Of a stretch of DNA of 64,000 bases, positions 18,973 through 27,525 are shown one piece after another. The notes beneath the pieces are model-generated. The model worked only from the letters and a program-made list of their open reading frames with translations, searched no databases and had not been told where the DNA came from. The stretch is from the NCBI RefSeq assembly GCF_001730285.1, contig NZ_MIJZ01000001.1, positions 1 to 64,000 on the forward strand, read 5' to 3'. Numbering within the stretch: position 1 is the stretch's first letter; each line of letters opens with the position of its first letter. Position numbers and translations under genes: made by a program. The stretch comes from Enterococcus ureasiticus (GTDB taxonomy: Bacteria > Bacillota > Bacilli > Lactobacillales > Enterococcaceae).

Positions 18973-19785
18973 ATGAAAAAAAATAGAATTGGATTAATTT
19001 TAATATTATGTTTTATGCCAGTTTTTCTTAATGCTTGTGTTACTGACAAAAAAGAAGATGCGAAAAGAGACGTGGAAGCAACAACTACTACTTCAAAGGA
19101 AAAAGATCTTTTAGCTTCTTTGGGGTTAGAAAATCAAAATAATGTTGATACATGGGAAACACCTCTCTCTATCAATTTATTAGAAAGTTCTTATATGTGG
19201 GCTGATACATTAGAAGGTAAGATTTTGGAAGCTGATAATATTTTTGTAGCAGTAGTAGAAGATATGACTACTGAGCACACCGATCCACTCTATGATGAAA
19301 AAGGAATGTTGATTAGTAGCTCAACTTCAACAAATTTTAAATTAAAAATAATGGATAATCTTAGAGGAGACCTTCCAATAAACGACACTATACAAGCATC
19401 TAGAGCTTTTTTTGGATTCGGGGATGGGAAAAATAAAGGGAATTTTATGACGCTTATTGAAAATGATATTATCCCTGAGAAAGGAAAAACATATGTCTTT
19501 CTAACACGTGTAGTAGACGGAGAACTTGTTATCCTTCCTGGTGGTGATTTTCCAAGTAACTTTCCGCTTGAAAATGCGCCAATGGACTTGAACAAACAAC
19601 CTGAAGAAGTAGTTCAAGAGGTCATTGAAACGTCTTCAAAAGTTGAGGAAATTGATACGCAGGTAGACAATGAAGAGGAGTTATTTGATGAAATTGGCGA
19701 TACTCTTTTGAATGGTCCCGAAATTCAAGCACGTATTGAAGGGCATGGGAATAAGCTTGATATGAATAAAGTCATAATAAAATAG
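18973..19785 (+). CDS. Lipoprotein paired with the matrixin-like protease
   Basis: 270 residues. It has a lipoprotein signal with lipobox LNAC (Cys about residue 18) after a basic start. The body contains ENQNNVDTWETPLSINLLES and a conserved FITLIENDIIPEKGKTYVFL-like segment. It is about 70% similar by eye to the protein at 31155. I chose ATG 18973 because AGAAGGATAAG precedes it. Function unknown. The constant pairing with the protease suggests an inhibitor, chaperone or anchoring partner, but this is inference. Confidence 0.75.
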   Translation: MKKNRIGLILILCFMPVFLNACVTDKKEDAKRDVEATTTTSKEKDLLASLGLENQNNVDTWETPLSINLLESSYMWADTLEGKILEADNIFVAVVEDMTTEHTDPLYDEKGMLISSSTSTNFKLKIMDNLRGDLPINDTIQASRAFFGFGDGKNKGNFMTLIENDIIPEKGKTYVFLTRVVDGELVILPGGDFPSNFPLENAPMDLNKQPEEVVQEVIETSSKVEEIDTQVDNEEELFDEIGDTLLNGPEIQARIEGHGNKLDMNKVIIK

Positions 19786-19798
19786 CTGTTATTGGCTA

Positions 19799-19835
19799 AA
19801 AGCCTATCTCTTAGTTTGAGGTAGGCTTATTTTTG
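19799..19835 (+). terminator. Terminator after the first lipoprotein gene
   Basis: Stem AAGCCTATCTC / GAGGTAGGCTT followed by ATTTTT. The same hairpin follows the second lipoprotein gene at 31971. Confidence 0.85.
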
Positions 19836-19968
19836 TACACTTTTTTCGCACAGTTTCGCAATTTTTAAACTCAATATCCGCGCTCAACACCAGCAACCTA
19901 TACAACTCTGCAGCATCCTCTAAATCCTCAAACTCCCATCGAGCCGCACTGCTATCGCTAACCAATCC
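19836..19968 (-). pseudogene. Truncated copy of a 56-residue gene
   Basis: On the minus strand the frame reads GLVSDSSAARWEFEDLEDAAELYRLLV..., a homologue of the intact small gene at 32007-32177 but without its first codons. At about 19968 it is joined directly to LXG toxin sequence. The deletion has removed the Esx-like gene, the DUF3958 gene and the toxin start found in the other copy. Confidence 0.7.
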
Positions 19969-21126
19969 TACAAGGCCTATGATTCAGCAAAAAATTATTT
20001 CATGGTCGCTTATACACCTTTATGTCAATCTGCTATAATGACAGGTGAAGCGTTGGAAAGTGCGCATAAAAAGTTTCTTAGTGAATATCAAGGAACAGTA
20101 AGTGGGATTGATACAGATGAAGATTTAATCCTAGAAGAGATTAATCAATTTGAGCAGTTAAAGCAGCGTTTAGATCACCAAATGAGTACGGCTAAAACAC
20201 CACGACCAGACTTAGAACGGAGATATATCAATGCCTGTGAAAGTATTGATAAACGTCGAGAGAAATTAGAAAAGTTTCATGCCTACGATGGTCAATCAGC
20301 AAGTTTCTTTTCAGATTATGAAGCGAGTCAGCAAGAATTCAATACAGGTTTGGCACAGGTCGCCAACTCTAAAGCATGGAATCCAGCAACAGGTACTTTT
20401 GATTTGAAACGTTTAGACATGACGTGGGCTAAACCTATTCATACACGTTGGAAGCAACGTGAAAAAATGAAACAACAAGTGAAAGATGCACGAGTAAAAC
20501 AAGCAATTAGTAAGTTGAAGGGGTACGAAATCGTTAAAATTGAATTGGGTCATTGGTATCTAATGAAAGACGGCAAAATTGTTTCCCCAGATAAATATCC
20601 GGAACTCTATGAACAATTAGAAAAGTGTAAAGATTACTTAAATAAAGATCAGTACAAAGTTGAAAAACTGAAAGTGATGAGAAATGAAATGCCTCTTGCT
20701 CCTGGATTTGGCGGTGTATTAGGAAATCTAGGAAAAGCTGGAAAAAAAGCAGATGTTATTAAAAAAGGGACTGGAGCAGTAAAAGTCGGACAATCTATTG
20801 TGGATAAAATAAATAATGCACCTACTATCAATGCAGTAGATGAGACTGCGAAATTAGATAAAAGTCGTGAAGAAGGTGTTCCAGCAAAGAGACATAAAGA
20901 AGTGAAACATGAAGACGCATCAAAACTAAAAGGTGATGGAGAACCGAATTCTTCTGCTGATTTATTAAATCCAGATAGTTTTGCAAAACAAAGAAGATAT
21001 TATGGTCCTGACGGACGTGCTGTAGAAGATATAGACTTCAATCACACGGATGATGGTACGCATAAATTCCACATAGACATCAATGGGACTGGAATAAAAG
21101 ACCACCTAGACAGAAAGAATAAATGA
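19969..21126 (+). pseudogene. LXG-type polymorphic toxin, N-terminally truncated
   Basis: The frame enters at AYDSAKNYFMVAYTPLCQ, which corresponds to about residue 50 of the LXG protein at 32962. It then runs through a coiled-coil region to a linker and a C-terminal segment ending RRYYGPDGRAVEDIDF ... GTHKFH, as in many polymorphic toxins. The LXG targeting head for type VII secretion and its start codon are gone, so secretion is unlikely. The immunity-like gene 16 bp downstream is intact. The toxin activity is not identifiable. Confidence 0.75.
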
Positions 21127-21142
21127 GAGAAGAGGAATAAGT

Positions 21143-21520
21143 ATGAACTCACTACACGATTATGAAATTTTAAACTACAATATTAACTTTAAAAATAGCT
21201 TACTTACGATGGATGTAACTAACGAAGATTCAAACAAAAGAATTGAATTTGTAGGCGCGATTGCTCATCAATTCAGTGATGAAATACCATATAGCATTAT
21301 TTTAGATTTAGATGAGCTGGATATGAAACACTTTTTTTCAAGTAATAAAGATTTACTAGAAGAAAAAAAGAATAGTGGTTGGCCTCTTATTTGTAGTTCG
21401 GTTGAAGAATTAGAGAAAATGTTACAAGAAAGTGATATTCGATACTATGTTCTATACTCTTCGTATGGTATGACTGGTTGGGTTTTAGCTGAGCGAGTAG
21501 AAATTATTGATGTTAAGTAA
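21143..21520 (+). CDS. Probable immunity protein of the LXG toxin (copy 1)
   Basis: 125 residues, acidic, without signal peptide or membrane helix, so cytosolic. It starts 16 bp after the toxin remnant with a GAAGAGGAA RBS, the usual place of an immunity gene. A homologue at 34816 shares the core YSIILDL and an identical C-terminus GWVLAERVEIIDVK. The shared tail extends into identical DNA, suggesting recombination between the loci. Family not recognised. Confidence 0.7.
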   Translation: MNSLHDYEILNYNINFKNSLLTMDVTNEDSNKRIEFVGAIAHQFSDEIPYSIILDLDELDMKHFFSSNKDLLEEKKNSGWPLICSSVEELEKMLQESDIRYYVLYSSYGMTGWVLAERVEIIDVK

Positions 21521-21707
21521 CCTTTATTAACAGGTCTGCCAATAAAAATAGTACAGAATTTAAATAGAAAAACACAGAAATCTTGTGTAGTACCAGCAAC
21601 TGCCGAACAAATAACAGAGTTTAAACGTGTGGAACACTTTGCCAGTAAAGGTCGTAAGTTGGATGAGTTTCGGGTAGGGGATAAAAAAAGATAACCTGAA
21701 AGGCTAT

Positions 21708-22181
21708 CTAAAATGGGTTTCCATTTGCATCGGTTGAATATACATCACCTTGAGGCGATACACGGAAAAATCCTAAGGTACCTGATCCGCCTTGGCTGGA
21801 AATACTTTTACTGTATGCTTTGAACAAAAAGTCAGTATCAATCATTCCCCAAAAGATTAAGCTAGTATCTTCGTTATTTGTTTCAGGATAGGTCTCTAAT
21901 ATTCTTTGCAGAGCTTGCTCCTGTGACATTTCAGCAATAGGAACACTATTTTGTGGCTCCTCAGATAATGCAACAGGTTGTTCCTCGGATGGAATCGAGC
22001 TTGAAGACACCTGAGTTTCTGAAGTTGATGTAGAAAATTTAGATACGGATGTTTTTGTTGTAGATGATGTGGTTGTACTGGAGATAGAGCTACTGTTCGA
22101 AACAGGTTCATCATTTTTTGAATTACAAGCAGTAACCAATAGTAATGTAGATAGTAATAAAGTAAAAGTTATTTTTTTCAT
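21708..22181 (-). CDS. Lipoprotein with Ser/Thr-rich linker, unknown
   Basis: 157 residues. It has a signal peptide with lipobox VTAC, then about 60 residues rich in Ser and Thr, then a small folded domain (MSQEQALQRILETYPETN ... SSQGGSGTLGFFRVSPQGDV). The C-terminal part resembles small secreted domains with the pattern YSxSISSQGGSGTxGxxxVxxxG seen in enterococcal lipoproteins. The start is placed at 22181 behind GGAGGG. It is transcribed against its neighbours. Confidence 0.72.
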   Translation of the reverse strand: MKKITFTLLLSTLLLVTACNSKNDEPVSNSSSISSTTTSSTTKTSVSKFSTSTSETQVSSSSIPSEEQPVALSEEPQNSVPIAEMSQEQALQRILETYPETNNEDTSLIFWGMIDTDFLFKAYSKSISSQGGSGTLGFFRVSPQGDVYSTDANGNPF

Positions 22182-22243
22182 AATAGTTCCCTCCATGAAT
22201 AATTATATCATCAGGAGTGAAAGATTGGAATAATATTTTACAG

Positions 22244-22300
22244 AAAGGAGTGGAGGTTTGTCGGCCGACACTAAAAAGCTTTTTACTCCTTTGTGATTAT
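22244..22300 (+). repeat. 57-bp direct repeat, copy 1 (other copy at 36041)
   Basis: GAAAGGAGTGGAGGTTTGTC, then GGCCGA, then a TAAAAAG...TTTTTACTCCTTTG hairpin half and GTGATTA. An almost identical copy precedes the paralogous phage gene at 36101. It probably represents a conserved phage intergenic segment with RBS and hairpin. Confidence 0.75.
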
Positions 22301-22304
22301 TATT

Positions 22305-22640
22305 ATGGAAAATTGGACAATTGAGAAACATAGACAAGAATCACTAAATAGAATCAACTATCAATACAGACAAATAGATGGAGCACTAAAGTTTCCTAAT
22401 TCCGAGGAAGGCGACTTCATCAAAATGGTACATTATTATTTGGAAAAAGAAAAAGCTATCAAAAAAACATAAAATAATCGTTTCGGCGAAGTGCTAAAAG
22501 ATGTGCAGATTTTGAGAAATGAAATGAAACGTATAGCTAATAATAATCAGATGATTCCTGAACACCACTTTTTACTTGATATATCAGCTATAAAATTAGA
22601 AGTTTGGCTAGAAGATCAAATTGAAGCAGGTGACCGCTAA
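22305..22640 (+). pseudogene. Phage-like small gene interrupted by an in-frame TAA
   Basis: Reads MENWTIEKHRQESLNRINYQ ... EKAIKKT, then a TAA at 22470, and continues in the same frame (NNRFGEVLKDVQILRNEM ... EAGDR) to a stop at 22638. Without the ochre codon it would be a 111-residue, charged, helical protein. It overlaps the next gene as TAATG. It could alternatively be two short genes. No family recognised. Confidence 0.5.
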
Positions 22641-22799
22641 TGTACGCAATATACAAAGGTGATGACCTAAAAGCCACAGGAACAAAACAAGAATGCGCTG
22701 AGTAAACAATCAACGATTGAGTTTTGGGCAACACCTAGCAATGTAAAGCGTGACAAAGGCAAGAGGACGGTTGCTGTTAGATTGGATGGTGATAGCTGA
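22640..22799 (+). pseudogene. Phage small DNA-binding-like gene, frameshifted (copy 1)
   Basis: Starts MYAIYKGDDLKATGTKQECA, then a frameshift near codon 22 breaks the frame that continues as QSTIEFWATPSNVKRDKGKR. The intact form in enterococcal phages is a helix-turn-helix-like protein of about 55 residues. A second, independently broken copy is at 36324. Confidence 0.6.
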
Positions 22800-23268
22800 T
22801 TGCTAAAAAAATACTGGATGCCAGTTGCGGTAGTCGGATGTTTTGGTATAACAAACAAAATAAAGATGTCCTCTACATAGATAACAGAGAACTCGACGAT
22901 ACCCTCTGCGATGGTCGATCGTTAAAGGTTGAGCCAGATATGGTAGCAGACTTTAGGCAGATGCAATTTGATGATAATGGCTTTTATCATGTGGTGTTTG
23001 ATCCACCTCATTTGTTAAAAGCGGGCGATAATAGTTGGTTGCCAAGAAATATGGGAAGCTAAACCCAAACACTTGGAAAGCCGATATCAGCCAAGGTTTT
23101 GACGAATGCATGAGAGTTCTTAAACCTAACGGAACACTTGTTTTTAAGTGGAATGAGGACCAGATAAAACTATCGGAAGTTTTAAAGGTGATTGATTACG
23201 AACCGCTTTAAGGTAACAAACGAGCTGAAACGCATTGGGTCGTGTTTATGAAAGCAGGTGATAGCTGA
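22799..23268 (+). pseudogene. Phage class I SAM-dependent DNA methyltransferase, frameshifted
   Basis: Fragments in different frames read LDASCGSRMFWYN (SAM-binding motif I), DVLYIDNRELDDT, FDPPHLLKAGDNSW (catalytic DPPH, a DPPY variant), then CMRVLKPNGTLVFKWNEDQI and ETHWVVFMKAGDS. Stops and frameshifts near 23062 and 23210 make it inactive. The pattern is that of the small phage adenine methyltransferases found in Firmicutes prophages. Confidence 0.72.
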
Positions 23269-23291
23269 TGTGTGGCATAAAAAAGGCGATA

Positions 23292-23645
23292 TTATCGCCT
23301 AAAAATAAATGCTATTGCACTGACTAAATCAATTCCACCAATAACGAAAATAGTTATAGCGATAATTAGTAGAGTTCCTATAGCTCTTTTGACCAGAATA
23401 TTATCAAATTTATTCATTTTTTTCCATATAATCGAAATATAAAATAAGGCAATACCGGTTACCAGGAATCCTCCAGTGCGAGGGCTATAGTTTCCGTAAG
23501 ATTTATGACCGTTATTATTGTAAACAGTCTGGAAATAAAGCATTCCTTCATAGCCTATTGAATTCAGATAGGCACTTAAAATAGTAGCTGATATCACTAA
23601 AGCTAAAAATATCAACAATACTTTTTTATTTATAAATTTTTTCAA
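23292..23645 (-). CDS. Small membrane protein with three hydrophobic segments
   Basis: 117 residues. Segments at about 8-26 (VLLIFLALVISATILSAYL), 60-76 and 88-110 are hydrophobic, and the loop after the first holds YFQTVYNNNGHKSYGNYSPR. An RBS (AAAGGAG) precedes the start. It is transcribed against the phage genes, so it may be lysogenic-conversion cargo. Family not recognised. Confidence 0.6.
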   Translation of the reverse strand: MKKFINKKVLLIFLALVISATILSAYLNSIGYEGMLYFQTVYNNNGHKSYGNYSPRTGGFLVTGIALFYISIIWKKMNKFDNILVKRAIGTLLIIAITIFVIGGIDLVSAIAFIFRR

Positions 23646-23704
23646 AAAAACAACTCCTTTACGAAGTAATTATGAAGTAATTATATCATAAGGAGGTATA
23701 ACGG

Positions 23705-23794
23705 ATGGGGAAAACGAAGTCGAAAATTAAAAAGAAAAAGCGTCGGTTAGAGCAAAAGGCAATCAATAACGGAACTGAAAAAAACCGCAAATAA
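23705..23794 (+). CDS. Small, strongly basic phage peptide, 29 residues
   Basis: MGKTKSKIKKKKRRLEQKA... followed by an N/E/K tail, preceded by ATAAGGAGG, which is a near-perfect RBS. The charge suggests nucleic-acid binding. It sits just before the ArpU-like gene, where prophages often carry such tiny genes. Confidence 0.5.
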   Translation: MGKTKSKIKKKKRRLEQKAINNGTEKNRK

Positions 23795-23905
23795 AAAAAG
23801 CCGATATTCCTCTCAGCCCGACAGCTTATTATATCATAACAGGAGGAATCAAGGAAAATGGTGCTTTTTAATGTTAGTAGATATGAAATGCCAGATTAAA
23901 AGGAC

Positions 23906-24325
23906 GTGGACATGGATCGAACAAGGCATAATATGGGGGTATTTCTTTCGGCTTATCTTTCAGCGCGTTGTAGGGTGGGACAACCAAGAGAACCAAAAGT
24001 TACAGCTAGTTTCTCTTTGATTCCTACGTCAACTGTTGACAGCGGTCATGAAGCTGAACAAATTTTGATCCAACAAGAAGAAGCAAGAGAGGAATTCGAT
24101 TATTTACACAAATTGTTCATAAGGGGATACGCGACAATTCAACATCCTTTTAAACCAGACATAACGGAAAGAAGAAAGAAAATATTTTATGATCGTTTTA
24201 TCAGTGGGTATTCTGTTTATGTAGCAGCTCAAAGAAGTAATATTAGTGAGGATCTAGTTTCACAAGAGTTATCAAAAGCAATGATTCAATTCACTTCAGC
24301 ATTGGAACTTGTTATTTTCCGTTAA
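23906..24325 (+). CDS. ArpU-family phage late transcription regulator (likely shortened at the N-terminus)
   Basis: 139 residues. The C-terminal half (FYDRFISGYSVYVAAQRSNI ... SQELSKAMIQFTSALELVIF) has the sigma-like helix pattern of ArpU/RinA-type activators of phage late genes. The first part (RTRHNMGVFLSAYLSARCRV) also fits. Start is GTG 23906 or ATG 23912; no strong RBS is seen, and the normal protein may begin further upstream. In prophages this gene sits just before the packaging genes, which are absent here. Confidence 0.65.
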   Translation: MDMDRTRHNMGVFLSAYLSARCRVGQPREPKVTASFSLIPTSTVDSGHEAEQILIQQEEAREEFDYLHKLFIRGYATIQHPFKPDITERRKKIFYDRFISGYSVYVAAQRSNISEDLVSQELSKAMIQFTSALELVIFR

Positions 24326-24404
24326 TTATCGGGTTTTTGTCGGTGCTTTATACTGTAAACATACTGACAATATGCTGATTATCCATTGTATTATGATAGT
24401 GTCG

Positions 24405-24471
24405 AAAGATAAGGAAAGAGATCAGCAAACACAATTACACGATTAGTCAGTGACCTCCTTTCTTTATCTTT
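24405..24471 (+). terminator. Long hairpin after the ArpU-like gene
   Basis: AAAGATAAGGAAAG pairs with CTTTCTTTATCTTT (one G-T pair) around a 39-nt loop, with a T-rich end. It may be a terminator or part of the structured region that follows. Confidence 0.55.
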
Positions 24472-24486
24472 TGAAATTATTCACTT

Positions 24487-24570
24487 GCAGGCGAACAACA
24501 AATAAAAAATAAGGATGGTGACACTCTCCCTCATAGAGTTTATTTCATTCTTGCCTGTGGGTGTTTTACA
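24487..24570 (+). repeat. Conserved phage intergenic repeat, copy 1 (other copy at 37215)
   Basis: The segment around GGATGGTGACACTC, then CATAGAGTTTATTTCATTCT, is nearly identical at 37250-37295. The arms CAGGC and GCCTG could pair. In this copy it holds an open frame beginning MVTLSLIEFISFLPVG with no good RBS; in the other copy that frame is closed. A conserved RNA or promoter element is more likely than a protein. Confidence 0.6.
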
Positions 24571-24670
24571 TAGTTCAAAGGAGTTGATAGTATGCTTGCA
24601 TATTGGCACTGGTTAAACTTTTATTTAAAATATCCAAGTTCCAACACATTATACATGTGCTGATTAAAAT

Positions 24671-25080
24671 GCTAAGTGGCGGAATAGGTAGACGCAAATA
24701 CAAATCTATAGGGATAGCAACAGACGGTTGACAGTCATGCGAGTGTTGAGACTACGCACCGAAAAAGTGGCACCAGTTGGAGAACATCATACTCAAACTA
24801 TAGAGAATAAAGACTGTATGTGTAGTGCAAATCTACACCTTAGTATTAGAGATTGGACAGTTAAGCACGAGGCAATCAGACCACTGGTTTACCCCAGGGC
24901 TACTGTCGGGTAACAATCTCATAGCAACCGAGGAAGCGAAGGGATAGGGATGTGATAGCGCATCGTGTAGGTTGCTTAATTGGAATGAAGAGCTGCAGTG
25001 CGGCTGGCATGGCAGAGGAAATGTTCTCGGATTGTTCGAACTCTGGCATGTTTTAAATTAATATCCGGGTGCTTTGCGCC
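24671..25080 (+). ncRNA. Candidate structured phage RNA with a tRNA-Leu-like 5' segment
   Basis: About 410 bp without a credible gene. It begins with GCTAAGTGGCGGAATAGGTA, then GACGC, which is the acceptor and D arm of a leucine tRNA, but no matching 3' half follows. Several stable hairpins are visible: GTGTAG/CTACAC at 24820, GATGTG-ATAG-CGCATC at 24949, a 10-bp CATGGCAGAG/CTCTGGCATG stem near 25007-25050, and GGTGC/GCGCC at 25068. It lies between the ArpU-like gene and the lysin. A large prophage RNA such as GOLLD is one possibility. Confidence 0.4.
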
Positions 25081-25083
25081 TAT

Positions 25084-25113
25084 ATAGTCATCGCTTATGC
25101 GGTGGCTTTTTAT
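25084..25113 (+). terminator. Hairpin TAGTCATCGC-TTAT-GCGGTGGCT, copy 1
   Basis: Stem with a TTAT loop followed by TTTTTAT. The same 28-bp sequence ends the equivalent block at 37561. Confidence 0.7.
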
Positions 25114-25217
25114 ATTGGGAGGATACTGACAGAATTGTGATAGTTTGAAAGAATAAATATTCTTTATACTAACGTTGTAAGATCTTACAAAAAACAAATG
25201 TTAGGAGGGAATAACGT

Positions 25218-26327
25218 ATGGCAAAAACAATTGGAGAAGTAAGGAATTTTCTAGACAGTCTTGTCGGTACAGTAACTGTTGACAAATCTGACAGTGGATT
25301 GAATGGACAGTGTGTGAGTTTGATCAAGAACTTACTTGAATTTGTTGGGGCGCCTAATCCATATGCTGCTCGAGGAAATGCAAAAGATATTCCAAATACG
25401 TATGTTTCTCAAGGGATTGCAAAAGTTGGTAGTGGTACACTCAACATAGCAGTCAATAGAAATGGTGGCGGTGGCTATGGACACGTATGGGTAAAGATTG
25501 GTTCTGATAGTTGGCAAGCGAACTGGAATGGATTCGCTGTCAAGAAGAATGTCGGTGAAGTGGCTATTACAGACATTTTAAATTTAGACCAATGGATTTT
25601 AAGTGGCAACACACCAAGTCCCGGAGGGAAAGCGACTACTTTAGGTGCTAAAGGTGAAACATTAATTAAAAAATTTGAAGGATGTAGACTTACAGCATAT
25701 GACCTTGGCGATGGAATGATTACTATTGGTTGGGGACATGCAGAACCAAAAGGACAAACAAGTTTAATTCCTGGAGTAACAACATGGTCTCAAGCTCAAG
25801 CAGACGGGCAATTTAAGAAAGATATAGCAGGCTATGTAAATGCAGTAAATAGCTACTTTACTCGTTCTTTTAATCAAAATCAGTTTGATGCGATGGTAAG
25901 TTTTACCTATAATTGTGGTACAGGAGTCTTTGCAAGAGACAATTGGGATAAAAATGCTTCAAATAGTTATATCACGGAGTCAATCGCTAATTACATTAAT
26001 AAAGGATCACAATTTGAGGAAGGCTTAAGACGCCGTCGGCAAGAGGAAATTAACTTATTTAATACACCGGTAAACGGTAGTGGAGAAACGACAATTAAGG
26101 GGGAAGAAGATATGATGTTTGTTTATACTAAAGTTTTAAAAACTGGCGGAGCAGAGGTTTGGTTTGTAAATGGAGGTACACGTATTTATTTACCAACGAA
26201 TACACATGTTAGAGAAGCGAATGACTTAGTAAGACGTTATGGTGGGTCTGAAAATCAAACAACTTACAATTATGATAATTTTGGTTTAAGAATGATCGAA
26301 TTGAGTACAACAGTTGTCAAGTTTTGA
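25218..26327 (+). CDS. Bifunctional phage endolysin: CHAP amidase/endopeptidase plus GH24 lysozyme
   Basis: 369 residues. A CHAP domain spans about 1-130, with catalytic Cys32 (NGQCVSLIK) and His89 (YGHVWV). A T4-type lysozyme domain spans about 140-285, with Glu154 in IKKFEGCRLTAYD and TIGWGHAEP. A C-terminal wall-binding segment from about 297 reads MMFVYTKVLKTGGAEVWFVN. AGGAGG precedes the ATG. The gene is intact and is the only complete lysin among three lysin loci in the island. No holin is recognised next to it. Confidence 0.9.
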   Translation: MAKTIGEVRNFLDSLVGTVTVDKSDSGLNGQCVSLIKNLLEFVGAPNPYAARGNAKDIPNTYVSQGIAKVGSGTLNIAVNRNGGGGYGHVWVKIGSDSWQANWNGFAVKKNVGEVAITDILNLDQWILSGNTPSPGGKATTLGAKGETLIKKFEGCRLTAYDLGDGMITIGWGHAEPKGQTSLIPGVTTWSQAQADGQFKKDIAGYVNAVNSYFTRSFNQNQFDAMVSFTYNCGTGVFARDNWDKNASNSYITESIANYINKGSQFEEGLRRRRQEEINLFNTPVNGSGETTIKGEEDMMFVYTKVLKTGGAEVWFVNGGTRIYLPTNTHVREANDLVRRYGGSENQTTYNYDNFGLRMIELSTTVVKF

Positions 26328-26620
26328 TCCACAAGTTTTATAGTGTTATGTAACTTTGCTTGAAAAGGAGACAGCTCAACGGCTATCTCCTTTTCTTGAG
26401 CTTCGGTTTATACTGCTTATCCCTGTGACGATGATAGATATCATGCAGTATTTTAACCATGGATAAAGTTTTACACAGTAAATTTAATATGGCAGTACCT
26501 CCTTGTGAGGTTGCCGAGTCAATGGAATATTATTATAACGTAAAGTTAATGTAGAAAAAATATATTTTACATATTAAATTATATTTATAGTATAGTTATA
26601 TTAGAAAAGAGGTGAAAATT

Positions 26621-27193
26621 ATGAAGAGATTTAGTCGGAACGATTTTGTAGATGGGTTATCAAATATGATTGAAGATAATGTTTCTCTTACCGTACTAAT
26701 TCGTGGATATTTTCATGAAGAAAAGTTATCGGGTGTTTTAGCTGCAATCGAATCAATTGATAAATTAAAGGACGGTTTGTTTGTCGTATCATCAATAAGT
26801 GAAGTGCCAAAGTTATTTGAAAAATCATTTAAACGGAAATTTCCTAAAGTGAAACAAAATCAAACGTATAATTTTGCAAACTCTAATAATAGGTTTATAA
26901 GAAGGACTAACTCATCTGACAAATTTGGTTATGATGAAGATTTTATAGTGTTTTATCCTGTTGAATCATTGCTTTTTAAAGAGAAGGACACTGAATCATT
27001 TATTTCTCAGTTAAAAAATTCACCTGTTCCAATTAAAATTATTATTACTACAAATGATTACTCGGAACGGGCTGAAAAATTATATCCTTTTATTGATGAA
27101 GTTGTAATTTTAGATGTTAATGATTTGCATGCTGAAACGTACAGTACTTTAGAAAATAATCTTAAGCGCAAAGGCCGAGCCTTACCTTATTAA
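26621..27193 (+). CDS. Unknown protein, 190 residues, cargo downstream of the lysin
   Basis: Starts MKRFSRNDFVDGLSNMIEDN with AGAGGTG 7 bp upstream. The pattern of strands and helices, including SLTVLIRGYF, GLFVVSSISEVP and PIKIIITTNDYSER, suggests an alpha/beta fold resembling a NERD- or Toprim-like core, but no catalytic motif can be named. Preceded by about 280 bp of AT-rich sequence with a TATAAT-like region and followed by a terminator, so it is a stand-alone gene at a prophage cargo position. Confidence 0.6.
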   Translation: MKRFSRNDFVDGLSNMIEDNVSLTVLIRGYFHEEKLSGVLAAIESIDKLKDGLFVVSSISEVPKLFEKSFKRKFPKVKQNQTYNFANSNNRFIRRTNSSDKFGYDEDFIVFYPVESLLFKEKDTESFISQLKNSPVPIKIIITTNDYSERAEKLYPFIDEVVILDVNDLHAETYSTLENNLKRKGRALPY

Positions 27194-27208
27194 TAAAAGA
27201 TAGAAAAT

Positions 27209-27238
27209 CAAGGCTCTCTTTAATGAGCCTTTTTTTAA
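27209..27238 (+). terminator. Intrinsic terminator
   Basis: AGGCTC / GAGCCT stem with an 8-nt loop and a run of T residues, just after the 190-residue unknown protein. Confidence 0.85.
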
Positions 27239-27267
27239 TAGAATGAAGTGTTAAAATTTATGAATAC

Positions 27268-27486
27268 ATGGGAAGAAACATAGAACATAGCAGCTTTAAT
27301 TTAGAGTATGAAATCGAAAAGGCTTTGGAGAAAGCTGAATCTGTTGGAGAATATCAAAAAAATATTAGAGTTGCGTTTGGTCAGTGGTTGCAGAATTTAA
27401 AAGAGGGTTAGATAAAACTTAATTCAGTTAGCGATTTGAAAGTGTTAATAGAAGCTGACTTGATGTTGAAAGATATTGAGAAATAA
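27268..27486 (+). pseudogene. Small helical gene with an in-frame TAG
   Basis: Reads MGRNIEHSSFNLEYEIEKAL ... WLQNLKEG, then a TAG at 27409, and continues in frame as IKLNSVSDLKVLIEADLMLK to a TAA at 27484. With the amber codon removed it is a 72-residue protein. It may also be a genuine 47-residue gene. No strong RBS. Family unknown. Confidence 0.4.
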
Positions 27487-27525
27487 CCGATAATTAAATA
27501 AAATTAAATTATTGGAGGAATAGAT

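Noticed and set aside
23906-24325. Complete active prophage around the ArpU-like gene and intact lysin
   Set aside because: No integrase, packaging, capsid, portal or tail genes are present and most small phage genes are broken.
24728-24913. 61-codon frame inside the structured RNA region
   Set aside because: No RBS, atypical composition, and it covers the hairpins; more likely non-coding.
24671-25080. Group I intron in a leucine tRNA
   Set aside because: The 5' tRNA half and a GAGACTAC stretch suggested it, but no 3' tRNA half pairing with GCTAAGT and no convincing P7 partner were found.
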